Part shown: positions 36,777 to 48,502 of the stretch, in pieces
Layout: the number at the start of each line of letters is the position of its first letter
How positions within the stretch are numbered: position 1 is the first letter of the stretch
Assembly: GCA_001796335.1 (NCBI GenBank)
Contig: MGMF01000020.1
Span: 1-64,000 of the forward strand
DNA: 64,000 nucleotides
Reading direction: 5' to 3'
From: Chloroflexi bacterium GWB2_49_20
Lineage (GTDB): Bacteria > Chloroflexota > Anaerolineae > Anaerolineales > Villigracilaceae
Program-made: the position numbers and the translations under genes
Notes under the pieces: model-generated
Told to the model about the DNA's origin: nothing
The model's input: the letters and a program-made list of their open reading frames with translations, nothing else
Databases searched by the model: none

Positions 36777-36978
36777 AAGTAATTATTATGTTTGGATTAT
36801 CGACTATTCCATTGAAAAATTTTCCCCTTTAAACAATCTCGATAAAGACGTTATAATATATAATAGAGAATAAGACTATGTGCAAAACCAGCTCAGGCTA
36901 AACCTAGCCTACGCCGATCAATGAGCCTTTTGCGCGATATTATCTCAACAATATCAGAACCAAGTGAACGGAGCAGAT

Positions 36979-37974
36979 ATGCCTCTCGGCCTTAAATTAG
37001 GGGAGGTGCTGCGAAATCGTTACAAAATCCGTGAGCGAATCGGCCAGGGAGGTATGGGTAATATTTACCTTGCTGATGATTTACGGCTGGAAGGACGTCA
37101 GTGTGCGCTCAAGGAAGTTGAATACGATCGTAATACCCCTGAAAATTTACTAAAAGAGGCTCGTGAACAATTTTTGCGGGAAGCCACGGTATTGGCGCGT
37201 CTGGATCATCCCAATCTACCTAAAGTATCCGATTTCTTTTCCATCAACCAGAGGGACTATCTTGTAATGGATTTCGTTCCTGGAAATGATCTACGGATGA
37301 TCATGCAGGAAGCACGTCAACAAAACACATTCCTGGAGGAGAATACTGTTCTTAACTGGGCAAGTCAATTGATGGATGCACTGGCTTATTTACATAAACA
37401 AATACCTCCCCTTGTCCACAGAGACATCAAACCAAGCAATCTTAAGATCACACCCGATGGATTATTAAAACTGGTGGACTTTGGCTTGGTTAAAATACTT
37501 GCTCCAGATGAAGTAACAGTAACCATTATCCAGGGTCGTGGAACTGCATTATATACACCTCTTGAACAATATGGCGACGATGGTCGACATACAGATGCTC
37601 GCAGCGATGTTTACTCATTAGGGGCTACCTTGTATCACTTGCTCACCAACCAACCTCCTGCCGATGCCCGTCAAAGATTCCTCAATCCCGCCAGCCTTAT
37701 CCAACCCAGGAAGATCAACGCGATTATCAGTATAAAAACCGAAAAAACTATTCTTTGGGCGATGTCATTACACCCCGATGAACGTCCGGCTTCAATTGAA
37801 ATAATGAAAGATTCATTATTTTACGGTCGAGAGATTCCTGTACGCACTTTAGGTCAAACTCAAAAACCACGAGAGTCTATCCAAAAAATTCTATCCAGAA
37901 AACCTGATAACGCCCTGGTTTGGATTTCCGGCTTTCTATTTCTGACCAGTCTGATTGTCACTTTGCTTCGTTGA
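36979..37974 (+). CDS. Ser/Thr protein kinase, Pkn type, membrane-anchored
   Basis: A 331-aa Hanks-type kinase. The Gly loop is GQGGMG (22-27), the ATP-binding Lys is K45 in CALKEVEYD, the catalytic loop is HRDIKPSN (from 147) and DFG is at 167-169. The kinase domain is complete. One C-terminal helix ([16 protein letters not shown]) anchors it, but no extracellular sensor follows. ATG 36979 has GGAG five bases upstream, better than a GTG at 36964. TTATAATATATAAT at about 36851 is the likely promoter. The last 39 bp overlap the convergent GH3 gene. Confidence 0.88.
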   Translation: MPLGLKLGEVLRNRYKIRERIGQGGMGNIYLADDLRLEGRQCALKEVEYDRNTPENLLKEAREQFLREATVLARLDHPNLPKVSDFFSINQRDYLVMDFVPGNDLRMIMQEARQQNTFLEENTVLNWASQLMDALAYLHKQIPPLVHRDIKPSNLKITPDGLLKLVDFGLVKILAPDEVTVTIIQGRGTALYTPLEQYGDDGRHTDARSDVYSLGATLYHLLTNQPPADARQRFLNPASLIQPRKINAIISIKTEKTILWAMSLHPDERPASIEIMKDSLFYGREIPVRTLGQTQKPRESIQKILSRKPDNALVWISGFLFLTSLIVTLLR

Positions 37975-40737
37975 AAATCGGGTCCACAAAAACCCACTCC
38001 CCCAGCCCAATACTGCCGCTATAAACACCAATTCAAACACTGCTGCCAATCCGGAGGATTGGATCCAATTTCGACTTCCAGAAAATCCAAGAACTAGATA
38101 ATTATAAGCAACCAATCCACTCAATAAAATACATAATACCCAACGGATTCCCCATCGGATCGAGTAAAAGCGAACGCCTAAAGTAAAAGCCAGCCAGCCC
38201 ATACCCGCAATAACTAAAACCATCATAAACCAACCCGCCACTCCCGGATAACCGGATTCAAGTGAGGTAAGCGTGACTGGCGTTGGGATGGTGGTGTCAA
38301 CAGGAATTGGTGTGGTTTCTGGAGCAGCTTGCGTAGGAGAAACAACCGTCACACTTATGCCCTCGCTGGTAATATCCAGTTGCATGACTACTGAAGTAAC
38401 GGATGGTTCGATGATAGCTCGGATTTCAACCAAACCAGGTTGGTTAATGCCAAAGGAGGTTTGAGCAATGCCTTGTGATGTGACTGCATCCACAACCTGT
38501 AAGATATTCCCTCCAACGCTTGAAGTAAGGGTAAATCGTACACCAGTACCATCTGGAACAGGCCTGTTATTATGATCAAGAATAACGCCTGTCTTTACAG
38601 TAATTGTGTCCCCTACTTTAAAAAATGGTGTCGCAGTTTCTTCGGGAGTTGCACCGGGTGTAACAGATGGATTGATGGGTAAATCCAGGGAAAGATCAAT
38701 AATCTGATCTGAATTTGGGGCAGTAGCTGATAAAAGATCATATCCGATCCCTGACACTGAAACCGGTAAAGATCCAACTGGCGTCAATTCCTGGAAGAGC
38801 AAGCGAGCAGCCATTTCAATAAAAGGCAACGATTTGCTGTACAGACCATAATATGCAGTTAATTTTGAAATATCAGTAGCGTCCAGAAAATAAGGGGCAT
38901 TAAAAGCAAATAAAACCACCCTTTTATTACGCAATAAATCCTGTCTTTCAAAAAAGAATTTTCGCAAGGTATCCAGCAAAGGCTGCTCTGGAGTTGAATC
39001 CAACATGCTTATGATCACCCAGTCGGCATTGTTTAATTCATATTCCAAGGTTGGATTCCCCTCACCACCTTGTAATATCAAGGTCAAATCATCAAAAGAG
39101 TAGGCAGATAAAGCACTTCGCTTTACCAATCCACCTGCCTGAGGTCCATAAAAACGAATAATTGCATCCGGTAGGGCTTCTTTACTGAGTGCTTCTTCTT
39201 CCAGGCAGGTACTGCATTGCTTTTGAATACGTGTATCTGTCAGAAATAAAAGCCGGTCATTTACACTTGGCGGCCAGGGAACAAGCGCGTCCAAATCAAT
39301 CGCATCAGGGCTGATCAGGGTGGCTGACTGCCGGGCAACCTCAAAAGTTACAGCCTGACCATTGCCGATGTTACTCAGGTCACTGGAAGTCAGAACTGTT
39401 CTTAATGAAAATTCCCCATAGACACGAAATTTAATTGTTAAGATACGTTTTACAGACTCGTCCACACGTTGCGCAAAAGCAGCATCTTCATTGTATTTTT
39501 GTGTAAAAAAATCGAGTGCCTCCACAATTGAAGAATAATTATCAACGGCATCACTGGAAACGATATTTCCCAGATAAAGCAGGTCATTTCCAGCCAGAAA
39601 AGCATCACGCGCCACGATCCGGGAGGAAAAAGATTGATTGGCGGGATCGTAAAAACGCCTGACAGCCTGGCTGCCCAGATCATCGCTTACGATCAAACCT
39701 CCATTTTCTCGCCAGGTGGAAAATGGTGAAAGAGCAAGAATTTGAGAGAGCGCTTGAGGGTCGAAGCTTACTGGTCGGGTTGTTGCCCGGATATTTCCCT
39801 GGAATCCCTGGTAACGGATGTGCGATAATAACAAACCATCCGTTGCACTGATTGTTCCTGGATTATCTTTTGTTACTTCAAAAAATGGTGCCAGTTCAAT
39901 TTGCTTCAATTGCTCCAGAGATTTCCGAACTGTGGCGACTTCTTCTTCTGAAGATCTGTCAGAGCTTCCTCTTCCGGGAAAATGCTTGGCAATGACTGCC
40001 AAACGTCCACCGCTGCCTTCATGCAACCCGGTGATATATTCCTTGCCCATCTCTGCCACCCAATAAGGGTCTCCACCAAAAGTTCGGGCACCCAAACCGC
40101 CTCCACCCGCTATACCGGAAGTAATGAGAACATCCAAAGAAGGTCCGATTGATAAATTGAAACCTATTTGTGAAAGCTCTTGTCCTGCGACCTTACCAAC
40201 CTCTCTGGAAAGTTCTGGTTGCCAGGTTGCCCCAATTGCCATCAAATCAGGTAAAGGTGTAAGACCATTTAATATTTGGTCATTTGGATATCCGTCTCCC
40301 TCCTGGGAGATTCCAACAAATAACGGAATATAGTTTCCTGTTGACCTTGAATTGGTTGTTGGGTTAATGATTGTTCCCTGTGATTTTTGCCATTCCAGGG
40401 TCTGCAATTCAGATATCAAATGATGCGCATTCGTGACTGTATCTGGCGCAAGTGTGAAATTATCATTTGAGTTTAGGAGCACAACACCACCAACATTGAA
40501 ATTTACTATCAAGTCAAATATTTGCGTGGTCTCGTCCACAAATGATCCATTAAAAGTTACCAGGAATAATTGACCCACCTTTTCTTGGGGTGACATTTTA
40601 TCCAGAATGATCTGTGCGCGCATGGCTGGGGTTTCCACTTGAGAATCATTCAATGCAAGACCGCGTATGGCAGGAAAAGCTGCTGAGATAAGCAGGTTTA
40701 TTAGAATCAGGATGGGTAGAATTCTTTTTGAGGTCAT
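37936..40737 (-). CDS. Glycoside hydrolase family 3-like exported membrane protein
   Basis: A 933-aa protein with a signal peptide (1-28) and a GH3 N-domain (about 40-430) of beta-N-acetylhexosaminidase type. It has KHFPGRG at 251-257, and the presumed nucleophile Asp is in IVSDDLG (349-355). The NagZ loop that normally carries an Asp-His acid/base dyad reads [10 protein letters not shown] here, with no His. A second GH3-like domain and an Ig-like (Big-type) domain near 690-790 follow, then a Thr/Pro linker and three C-terminal helices. It probably acts on cell-surface glycans or peptidoglycan, or may be inactive. It ends a minus operon and overlaps the next gene by 4 bp. Confidence 0.8.
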   Translation of the reverse strand: MTSKRILPILILINLLISAAFPAIRGLALNDSQVETPAMRAQIILDKMSPQEKVGQLFLVTFNGSFVDETTQIFDLIVNFNVGGVVLLNSNDNFTLAPDTVTNAHHLISELQTLEWQKSQGTIINPTTNSRSTGNYIPLFVGISQEGDGYPNDQILNGLTPLPDLMAIGATWQPELSREVGKVAGQELSQIGFNLSIGPSLDVLITSGIAGGGGLGARTFGGDPYWVAEMGKEYITGLHEGSGGRLAVIAKHFPGRGSSDRSSEEEVATVRKSLEQLKQIELAPFFEVTKDNPGTISATDGLLLSHIRYQGFQGNIRATTRPVSFDPQALSQILALSPFSTWRENGGLIVSDDLGSQAVRRFYDPANQSFSSRIVARDAFLAGNDLLYLGNIVSSDAVDNYSSIVEALDFFTQKYNEDAAFAQRVDESVKRILTIKFRVYGEFSLRTVLTSSDLSNIGNGQAVTFEVARQSATLISPDAIDLDALVPWPPSVNDRLLFLTDTRIQKQCSTCLEEEALSKEALPDAIIRFYGPQAGGLVKRSALSAYSFDDLTLILQGGEGNPTLEYELNNADWVIISMLDSTPEQPLLDTLRKFFFERQDLLRNKRVVLFAFNAPYFLDATDISKLTAYYGLYSKSLPFIEMAARLLFQELTPVGSLPVSVSGIGYDLLSATAPNSDQIIDLSLDLPINPSVTPGATPEETATPFFKVGDTITVKTGVILDHNNRPVPDGTGVRFTLTSSVGGNILQVVDAVTSQGIAQTSFGINQPGLVEIRAIIEPSVTSVVMQLDITSEGISVTVVSPTQAAPETTPIPVDTTIPTPVTLTSLESGYPGVAGWFMMVLVIAGMGWLAFTLGVRFYSIRWGIRWVLCILLSGLVAYNYLVLGFSGSRNWIQSSGLAAVFELVFIAAVLGWGSGFLWTRFSTKQSDNQTGQK

Positions 40738-41684
40738 TTATTATCTGCGTGTCTCCGACATATCTGAGCATGTACTTCGGGTTGTATATTGCCTCCGGAG
40801 ATTACGATAATCGCTGGATGTTTGATCTTCCTGGTTAACACGGCTGCCAACGCAGTTGCGGCTGATCCTTCCACAATTTCCTGGTATTTATGCCAGGCAT
40901 AAGCGATCGCTTGTGCAATCTCATCTTCAGTAACCGTGATGATATCATTTACAACGTTCTTTATCATCGGAAGGGTTATCGAACCAACTTGCATTGGCCC
41001 GGAAAGACCATCTGCAAGAGTAGGCAGGTCAGGAACATCCACTTGATTCCCTTTATGAAACAGTGAATAGGTAAACGCAGAAGCCTCAGGCTGAACTCCA
41101 ACCAACCTGCAAGGCTTGTGGAGACTTCGTATAACAGCTCCAATGCCAGAGATTAGACCTCCCCCGCCAACTGGTATGATCCAGGTACAGTTTGCATCAA
41201 CATCAATATCCCGAAATACTTCCAATCCTATCGTTCCCTGGCCGGCAATTATCTGCCCATCATTGTAAGGAGAAATATAGGTGGAATGATTGTTGTTGGC
41301 AAATTCCAAGGCTGATTGCTCTGCCAAACCATAACCACCATTGACAAAGCGAATTTCTGCCCCCAAATTACGCATTGCTTCCACTTTGGCAGGCACCGCA
41401 TGATCGGACGCAAATACAAGCACAGGAGCAGAAACTATCGTCCCGCCTAATGCAACTCCCTGTCCATGATTTCCTGCTGAAGCAGTGACTAAACCCTGTT
41501 TTTGTTCCCACGGTTCAAGACTAATTATTTTATTGAGAGCGCCGCGCGCTTTAAAGGATCCCGTAACTTGTTTATTTTCCCACTTCAGGTAAATATTTAA
41601 CTCTTTATCATAAGTCACCGGCGTTCGAACGATATATTCCGAAATTCGTTCCGCAGCCAGATTCAACCATTCAAATGGGATCAT
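40734..41684 (-). CDS. Threonine/serine dehydratase-like PLP enzyme
   Basis: A 316-aa fold-type II PLP protein. The PLP lysine is K45 in TGSFKARGAL. SAGNHGQGVALGG and the phosphate loop PVGGGGLISG are intact. There is no C-terminal ACT-like domain, so it is the catabolic/serine-racemase-like form rather than biosynthetic IlvA. This fits with CimA supplying isoleucine elsewhere in the window. It overlaps both neighbours by 4 bp in a minus operon. Confidence 0.85.
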   Translation of the reverse strand: MIPFEWLNLAAERISEYIVRTPVTYDKELNIYLKWENKQVTGSFKARGALNKIISLEPWEQKQGLVTASAGNHGQGVALGGTIVSAPVLVFASDHAVPAKVEAMRNLGAEIRFVNGGYGLAEQSALEFANNNHSTYISPYNDGQIIAGQGTIGLEVFRDIDVDANCTWIIPVGGGGLISGIGAVIRSLHKPCRLVGVQPEASAFTYSLFHKGNQVDVPDLPTLADGLSGPMQVGSITLPMIKNVVNDIITVTEDEIAQAIAYAWHKYQEIVEGSAATALAAVLTRKIKHPAIIVISGGNIQPEVHAQICRRHADNK

Positions 41685-42430
41685 TGTCCCTGTTCCATAA
41701 CACGACGAAGCATACCAGGGTCATCCGTAAAAATGCCATCCACCTTCAGATCCAACATGTGTTTTAAATTATCTTCCCCATTTACCGTCCAAACATGGAT
41801 GCGCTTTCCGGCAGTATGCACATTGTCCACAAGAGCCTGGTCAACATCTAGGAAGGGAGAGTGTAATGCTTGAAAACGCTTTTTCCATCCGAAATGCCGC
41901 TGAACATAACCCTTCCAGCCGGAAAAGACCAGCAACCCACACGGCACTTGTGGTAACAATCTTTGAGAAACTCTTAGGTTTTTGGATAAGAAAGAAGAAA
42001 AGATAACGCGGTTTTCTAATTTGTAAAACCTAACCAACTCAACAACTTTAGTAACCAATCCATCAAAGGGGGTTGAATAATTCGTCAATTCAACATTCAT
42101 GAAGATTTGTTTACCGAAGCGTTCAAAAACTTCATTCAATGTGGGGATTTTTTCGCCTGCATACCTATCTGCAAACTTACTGCCTGCATCTAAACCCCGC
42201 AAAGCAACCAGGGACAAATTTGCAACTTTGCCCGTTCCATTTGTAGTACGATCCACGCTTGAATCGTGGATAATCACCACATGGTTATCTGAACTTAGTT
42301 TTACGTCAAACTCAATGACATCTGCCTGGTGATTGATTGCCAGTTCAAAAGAAGCTAGCGTATTTTCCGGTGCTTGCGCTGAAGCACCTCTGTGACCAAT
42401 TACTAGCGGTCGCGGCCAATTTTCCAGCAT
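41681..42430 (-). CDS. Glycerophosphodiester phosphodiesterase (GDPD)
   Basis: A 249-aa cytoplasmic UgpQ-like enzyme that splits glycerophosphodiesters to glycerol-3-phosphate and an alcohol. The active-site residues are visible: H13 and R14 in GHRGAS, E22 in PENT, E40 and D42 in IEFDVKLS, and H55 in IIHDSSVDRTT. The ATG directly follows the stop of the upstream ATPase gene, and its end overlaps the dehydratase gene, so it is mid-operon. Confidence 0.9.
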   Translation of the reverse strand: MLENWPRPLVIGHRGASAQAPENTLASFELAINHQADVIEFDVKLSSDNHVVIIHDSSVDRTTNGTGKVANLSLVALRGLDAGSKFADRYAGEKIPTLNEVFERFGKQIFMNVELTNYSTPFDGLVTKVVELVRFYKLENRVIFSSFLSKNLRVSQRLLPQVPCGLLVFSGWKGYVQRHFGWKKRFQALHSPFLDVDQALVDNVHTAGKRIHVWTVNGEDNLKHMLDLKVDGIFTDDPGMLRRVMEQGQ

Positions 42431-43762
42431 TTATAGCTCCACAAAATAAGATTGCGCAGCTCTGTCAAGTAATTCCCTATTCATAACAGGTTCAGTTGAT
42501 AGATAATGAGCTATATCTAATATCTGGTCACATAAATCCCTTGGATGGGATGCCCGCAGTTTTCGATTCCGCTTGATGTACCACTCTTGAAGTAAATATG
42601 CCAACCCCTGGTCATCATAAGCCAGACCCTTCTGCTGGGCAACTCTACGGAAAATCTCTCGATATTCTTCAAAAGACGGATCGCTAATTTCTATTTTATG
42701 GCGTAACCGTCTCAGGAAAGCTTCATCTACCAGGTCACGAGGTGGCAGGTTGGTTGAAAATACCACAAGGACATCAAATGGGATTTCCACCTTTCTACCG
42801 GTATGCAAGGTTAGAAAATCCACCCGATTTTCCAATGGGACGATCCAACGATTGAGCAGATCACGCGGTCGCACCTGTTGACGCCCAAAGTCATCTATTA
42901 AAAGAATGCCTCCGTTGGCTTTAACCTGAAATGGGGCTTCGTAATATTTGTGGGTATCGTCAAAGACGAGATCCAGACCTTCAAGAGTTAATTCACCTCC
43001 CACTACAATAAAGGGTCGTTTGATCTTTATCCAACGAGGATCCCGACGTATACCTGTTCGCATGGAACCTGTCCCATTAGTACCGGTATCTTCTTCAGGT
43101 GCACGTTGGTGATTTACCGAATCAAACAATTTTACGACCTGTCCACCCAGGAATAATGCATACGGAATATACATGGTCTGGCTTAAAACCATATTCCCAA
43201 AGGCTCTGGCAACACTTGTTTTACCATTACCAGGTGGGCCATAAAGGAAGATCGATGTTCCAGAATTTAATGCAGGACCTAAGCGTTGAAAAGTATCTTC
43301 AGATAATATAAGATGAGAAAGAAGCTGCCTCATCAACCTCGCAGTAACCATGATTCGTCCACGGCTTTGCCGCCGGATGGACTCATTATAAGTTTCTATA
43401 GGTACTGGAGCTGCGCCGGCATATTGGCTCCTATCCAAGGCCTCACGGGCTCTGAGCATCCCGGCGCCTGTTATGGCATATTGATAGGATCCATCTCCAA
43501 GCCCCATCTGAGTGGATTTCACTTCGATCAATTTCTCACGCTTCAACGCTTCAAGGATCTGGTCTACCACTCCTGCAAAAGGGAGCGCCAATTCCTCGGA
43601 TACTTTTAACCCAGTCATAAAACCTTGGAAGTACATGATTTTTAATGCTAGATCCTGTAACCAGAGCGAAGAAAGGCCTGTATCTTCCAGCTTATTGATT
43701 GGCGGCGGAAGAAACCCAGAATTTTTCTTGGATGATATATTGGATTTGTTAGGTAAGGACAT
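42431..43762 (-). CDS. AAA-family ATPase of unknown role
   Basis: A 443-aa protein. The Walker A motif GPPGNGKTS lies near residue 173, and Walker B ILLIDDFG near 285, followed by an arginine-rich sensor region (AFLRRLRHKIEI). The first 130 residues hold a helical, winged-helix-like domain with LKREKLIEVKSTQMG. It resembles a group of MoxR-like ATPases whose role is not established. It leads the minus operon with GDPD, dehydratase and GH3 genes. TATAAT on the minus strand lies about 40 bp upstream. Confidence 0.75.
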   Translation of the reverse strand: MSLPNKSNISSKKNSGFLPPPINKLEDTGLSSLWLQDLALKIMYFQGFMTGLKVSEELALPFAGVVDQILEALKREKLIEVKSTQMGLGDGSYQYAITGAGMLRAREALDRSQYAGAAPVPIETYNESIRRQSRGRIMVTARLMRQLLSHLILSEDTFQRLGPALNSGTSIFLYGPPGNGKTSVARAFGNMVLSQTMYIPYALFLGGQVVKLFDSVNHQRAPEEDTGTNGTGSMRTGIRRDPRWIKIKRPFIVVGGELTLEGLDLVFDDTHKYYEAPFQVKANGGILLIDDFGRQQVRPRDLLNRWIVPLENRVDFLTLHTGRKVEIPFDVLVVFSTNLPPRDLVDEAFLRRLRHKIEISDPSFEEYREIFRRVAQQKGLAYDDQGLAYLLQEWYIKRNRKLRASHPRDLCDQILDIAHYLSTEPVMNRELLDRAAQSYFVEL

Positions 43763-43927
43763 AATTACTCTTTCCTATGGGGATAATTTATTTGAATTAT
43801 AGCACGCTGTACTTTAAAAAGAGAATCGTTAGGGATCAATATCCTTTATGTACAATTATAAAATAAAATTTGTTGGGAGGCTTACCTTATTGATCGTTAT
43901 ATTTATAACCCAAACATGGATATCCTG

Positions 43928-43933
43928 TATAAT
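43928..43933 (+). promoter_or_regulatory. -10 box of a putative leaderless transcript
   Basis: A perfect TATAAT lies exactly six bases before the ATG of the family-2 glycosyltransferase, and no ribosome-binding site is present. Transcription would start at or next to the A of the ATG. A convincing -35 is not seen. Confidence 0.5.
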
Positions 43934-43939
43934 TAACAA

Positions 43940-44623
43940 ATGAAATTATCGGTGATAATTCCTGTTTATAACGAAGTCGAGACCATCAATGAGATCGTCC
44001 GCAGGGTGATGGAAACAGGGCTTCCCCATGAAATCATCATCGTTGATGATGGATCTTCCGATGGAACCCGTGAAGTGTTATCCGAGTTAAATAATAATGA
44101 AATAGTTCGAATCATCCTCCAAGATAATAATTATGGAAAAGGATTTGCCATTCGAACTGGGATAAATGCTGTCCAAGGGGATGTGATCTTGATCCAGGAT
44201 GCAGACTTGGAATATGATCCGCGTGAATATCCTAGATTATTGAAACCTCTGGAAGAAGATATCAGCGATATCGTTTATGGTTCTCGTTTCCTGGGAGGGG
44301 CTCGCCGACCCATCTTGTTCTGGCACATGATGGCAAACAAACTGCTAACTTTTACCACTAATATTCTTTATAACAACATACTCAGCGACATGGAAACGGG
44401 TTATAAGGTTTTCCGGATCAATGTGTTGGACGGAATTCACTTGCAGGCCAAACGCTTTGATTTTGAACCAGAATTCACTGCCAAAATGCTTAAAAAGAAG
44501 GCTCGCATATACGAAGTACCGATTTCCTTCAATCCACGCGACTATTCAAAAGGTAAAAAGATAAAATTGTCAGACGCCTTTATCGCCATGTGGACATTGA
44601 TTAAATACCGTTTTGTAAATTAA
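43940..44623 (+). CDS. Family 2 glycosyltransferase (dolichyl-phosphate mannosyltransferase-like)
   Basis: A 227-aa GT-A fold enzyme. It opens LSVIIPVYNEVETINEIV. The nucleotide-sugar motifs IVDDGSSDGT and QDADLEYDP (DxD) are present, then METGYKVFR and PISFNPRDYSKGKKI. There is no C-terminal membrane domain, as in soluble DPM1-like enzymes that load sugars onto polyprenyl phosphate. The start has no ribosome-binding site but follows TATAAT by six bases. Confidence 0.88.
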   Translation: MKLSVIIPVYNEVETINEIVRRVMETGLPHEIIIVDDGSSDGTREVLSELNNNEIVRIILQDNNYGKGFAIRTGINAVQGDVILIQDADLEYDPREYPRLLKPLEEDISDIVYGSRFLGGARRPILFWHMMANKLLTFTTNILYNNILSDMETGYKVFRINVLDGIHLQAKRFDFEPEFTAKMLKKKARIYEVPISFNPRDYSKGKKIKLSDAFIAMWTLIKYRFVN

Positions 44624-44670
44624 ATCATCTGGCTTGGCAACAATAACACATTCACCTGCTAATTGAAGTT

Positions 44671-46371
44671 CTATTCTGGTCTTTCAGCTGATTTTAGATC
44701 GCGCACATTCAGTTGAAAATTTTTTCGCCCATTGAATTCATTTAATTCAAATGTGAATAACAAGTCTACATAAGTTGGTAGGGTGGGTTGAAGGTCTCCC
44801 AATCGAAAACCTATCGCATCAAAATGTGAATATCCGTCTGTTACATTCAATTTGAGATGTTTCCCATCGCTTCCGACCGCCCTTGAGCTGGCAACGCGTA
44901 CACCTCTGGTTACAAAAACAGGTTCCGGATTACCATAACCCGTTGGTTCGAACCAAGCCAGTTGTTCCAACAACCTGGAATTCAATTCGGTGAGCGAGAT
45001 CTCCGCATCCGCACAAAGTAATGGGTGTAATTCCAATCCTGACAGCTGCTTTTCTGCAATGAATTTAATCCGCTTTTTAAGCTCTGGTAGTTTAGCATTC
45101 TCTACAGTAAATCCTGCTGCAGCAGCATGTCCACCGTACCTCACGAGCAAGTCTGCGCATTGATCCAAAGCCTCTGTGATATGAAATTCTGGGATACTCC
45201 GGCAGGAGCCTCGAGTAGTGGTTTCACCGATGCACGCCACTATGGCAGGTCGATAAAAAATGTCAGAAAGTCGTGAAGCAGCCAGCCCAACTACACCGGC
45301 GTTAAAATCTGGATCAACAGCAAAGAGGAGAAAAGCATCCGGATCTTCCTCCAGCACCATTTTCTCCGCCTGGGCTTGCATGGAGCGGGTAACTTGTTGT
45401 CTATCACGATTTTGAATTTCCAGCGTCTGCGCCAGTTGTCCGGATTCAAAAATATCCGTTGAACATAGAAGTTTAAAAGCTGCCAGCGCTGAATCGAGTC
45501 TTCCAGCAGCATTCAAGCGTGGTCCCAGGCCAAACCCAATATTGCTGGCATTAATATTTTTTAAATCCAAACCCGTTACCGCTGCAAGCGAGAATAAACC
45601 TTGCCGTTGGGTTTGTCGAAGCTGACGAAGTCCTTGTCTTACCAGGCTGCGGTTTTCTCCCGCAAGAGGTGCAAGATCAGCCACAGTACCCAATGCTACC
45701 AGGTCGAGCAGGTCGTCTTTGATAAAGCCATTATTTGGAAAACGCTCCAACAATGCCTCAGCGATCTTAAATGCCACGCCCACGCCCGCCAGATCTTTAT
45801 CCGGGTAGGCATCTCCCGGTTGCTTGGGGTTAATAATTGCATATGCATCGGGTAAAATTTCGCCGGGATGATGATGGTCTGAGATGATCAAATCCAGGTT
45901 CAGATTCCTGGCATGTACTGCTTCATCCAGTGAACGGATTCCACAATCCACCGTGATCACCACCCTGGAGCCTTCAGCCTTTAATGTATCCAAAGCTTCA
46001 TTATTTAATCCATAACCTTCATCAAATCGATTGGGAATATATTCCCGCACCTGCGTGCCTAATGATTTAAGTACCTGCACCAGCAAAGCAGTCGCTGTAA
46101 CTCCGTCTACATCATAATCACCATAGATTACAACAGGCTCTTGATTAAGGATCGCATATTCCAAACGAGTGATCGCTCTTTCCATGCCTGTTAACTGCCA
46201 GGGTGAAGTATCAAAGGCAACAGTCGCTTTCAGAAATTGACGGGCAGTTTCATCGGTCGCATATCCCCTATTGAATAATAATTGTCTGATAACAGTTGGA
46301 AATGCTTTTAATGCTTCATCGGCTTCTGGGGTGATGCGGGTTTCGGTTTGCCAGTGTTTTAATTTGCTCAT
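44671..46371 (-). CDS. recJ: Single-stranded-DNA-specific exonuclease RecJ
   Basis: A 566-aa DHH-family 5'-3' exonuclease for recombination and mismatch or base-excision repair. The metal-binding motifs are YGDYDVDGVTATALL near 80-95, DHHHPGE near 160 and GGHAAAAGF in the DHHA1 domain. A C-terminal OB-like domain follows. Length is typical (560-580 aa). It is convergent with the glycosyltransferase and divergent from tgt. Confidence 0.94.
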   Translation of the reverse strand: MSKLKHWQTETRITPEADEALKAFPTVIRQLLFNRGYATDETARQFLKATVAFDTSPWQLTGMERAITRLEYAILNQEPVVIYGDYDVDGVTATALLVQVLKSLGTQVREYIPNRFDEGYGLNNEALDTLKAEGSRVVITVDCGIRSLDEAVHARNLNLDLIISDHHHPGEILPDAYAIINPKQPGDAYPDKDLAGVGVAFKIAEALLERFPNNGFIKDDLLDLVALGTVADLAPLAGENRSLVRQGLRQLRQTQRQGLFSLAAVTGLDLKNINASNIGFGLGPRLNAAGRLDSALAAFKLLCSTDIFESGQLAQTLEIQNRDRQQVTRSMQAQAEKMVLEEDPDAFLLFAVDPDFNAGVVGLAASRLSDIFYRPAIVACIGETTTRGSCRSIPEFHITEALDQCADLLVRYGGHAAAAGFTVENAKLPELKKRIKFIAEKQLSGLELHPLLCADAEISLTELNSRLLEQLAWFEPTGYGNPEPVFVTRGVRVASSRAVGSDGKHLKLNVTDGYSHFDAIGFRLGDLQPTLPTYVDLLFTFELNEFNGRKNFQLNVRDLKSAERPE

Positions 46372-46512
46372 GGGTTGAGGTTGTGATTACTCCCGGTTTT
46401 ATTTATTCACCAAAGTATAGCCCCTGATGGAAGTCTGGACAAGGTAAAATTCCCCATTTCATGGAGATTGAAATGAGAATATCGATTGTCGGTGAGAGAC
46501 CTACCTTTCTGA

Positions 46513-47646
<1,134 letters not shown>

Positions 47647-47667
47647 AATTAACAGGAGAATTAATAA

Positions 47668-48492
47668 ATGAATCCAATCCAGGCATTGATATTAGGTGTT
47701 ATTCAGGGTTTGACAGAATTCCTGCCTGTATCATCCACTGCCCACCTGCTTATCGGGCAAAAATTAATGGGCATTCCTGCAAATGACGCCATATTTTCTT
47801 TCCTGGTGATCGTTCAATTGGGAACGATCCTTTCCCTGATTGTATATTTTAGTTCTGAGCTTTGGAAGATCGTTCTCGCAGTTATATCCAACTTTAATAG
47901 ATTGAAAGATTTCCGATCACTTCCTTTTGATGCCCGCCTGGGTTGGTATATTCTACTTGCAACCATACCTGCCTTGATCGCTGGTTTCCTCTTTAAAGAT
48001 ATGGTGGAAATGCTTTTCGCCAACCAGTTACTCGAAGCCTCCATCCGACTACTGGCTGCTGCCTTCTTGATGGTCCTGGCTGAATATTTAGGGAAACAAT
48101 CCCGGAAATTGGATTCGATAACCTGGTTGGATGGATTATTCATAGGAGTGATGCAAATTATTGCTGTATTTCCTGGTGCCTCCCGCAGTGGAACTACCAT
48201 CAGCGCAGGGTTGATTCGAAATTTTGATCGACCTTCAGCGGCGCGATTTGCCTTCTTGATGTCGGTTCCAGTCATGGCGGCTGCTGGCGCTTATGAATCC
48301 ATTAGTCTTATTCGAATTCCGGGGCTTTCTCAAATTCTGCCAGCTTTGATCATTGGTTTTATGGCTGCCGCAGTTGTAGGGTGGTTCGCGGTGCGCTGGT
48401 TTATGGGATATTTAAGCAAACACTCTCTGCACACCTTTGCGGTCTACTGCCTGTTGGTTGGGTTGGTTTGCCTGGTTTTTTCAATTATTTAA
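47668..48492 (+). CDS. uppP: Undecaprenyl-diphosphatase (UppP/BacA)
   Basis: A 274-aa polytopic membrane enzyme that recycles the C55 lipid carrier. The (E/Q)xxxE motif is QGLTEFLPVSSTAHL, with Gln in the first position, an accepted variant. PGASRSGTTISAGL is the second active-site motif. ACAGGAGAAT precedes the ATG. It is likely co-transcribed with tgt and the M20 peptidase gene, whose ribosome-binding site overlaps the uppP stop. Confidence 0.95.
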   Translation: MNPIQALILGVIQGLTEFLPVSSTAHLLIGQKLMGIPANDAIFSFLVIVQLGTILSLIVYFSSELWKIVLAVISNFNRLKDFRSLPFDARLGWYILLATIPALIAGFLFKDMVEMLFANQLLEASIRLLAAAFLMVLAEYLGKQSRKLDSITWLDGLFIGVMQIIAVFPGASRSGTTISAGLIRNFDRPSAARFAFLMSVPVMAAAGAYESISLIRIPGLSQILPALIIGFMAAAVVGWFAVRWFMGYLSKHSLHTFAVYCLLVGLVCLVFSII

Positions 48493-48502
48493 GGAGTTCT
48501 GG

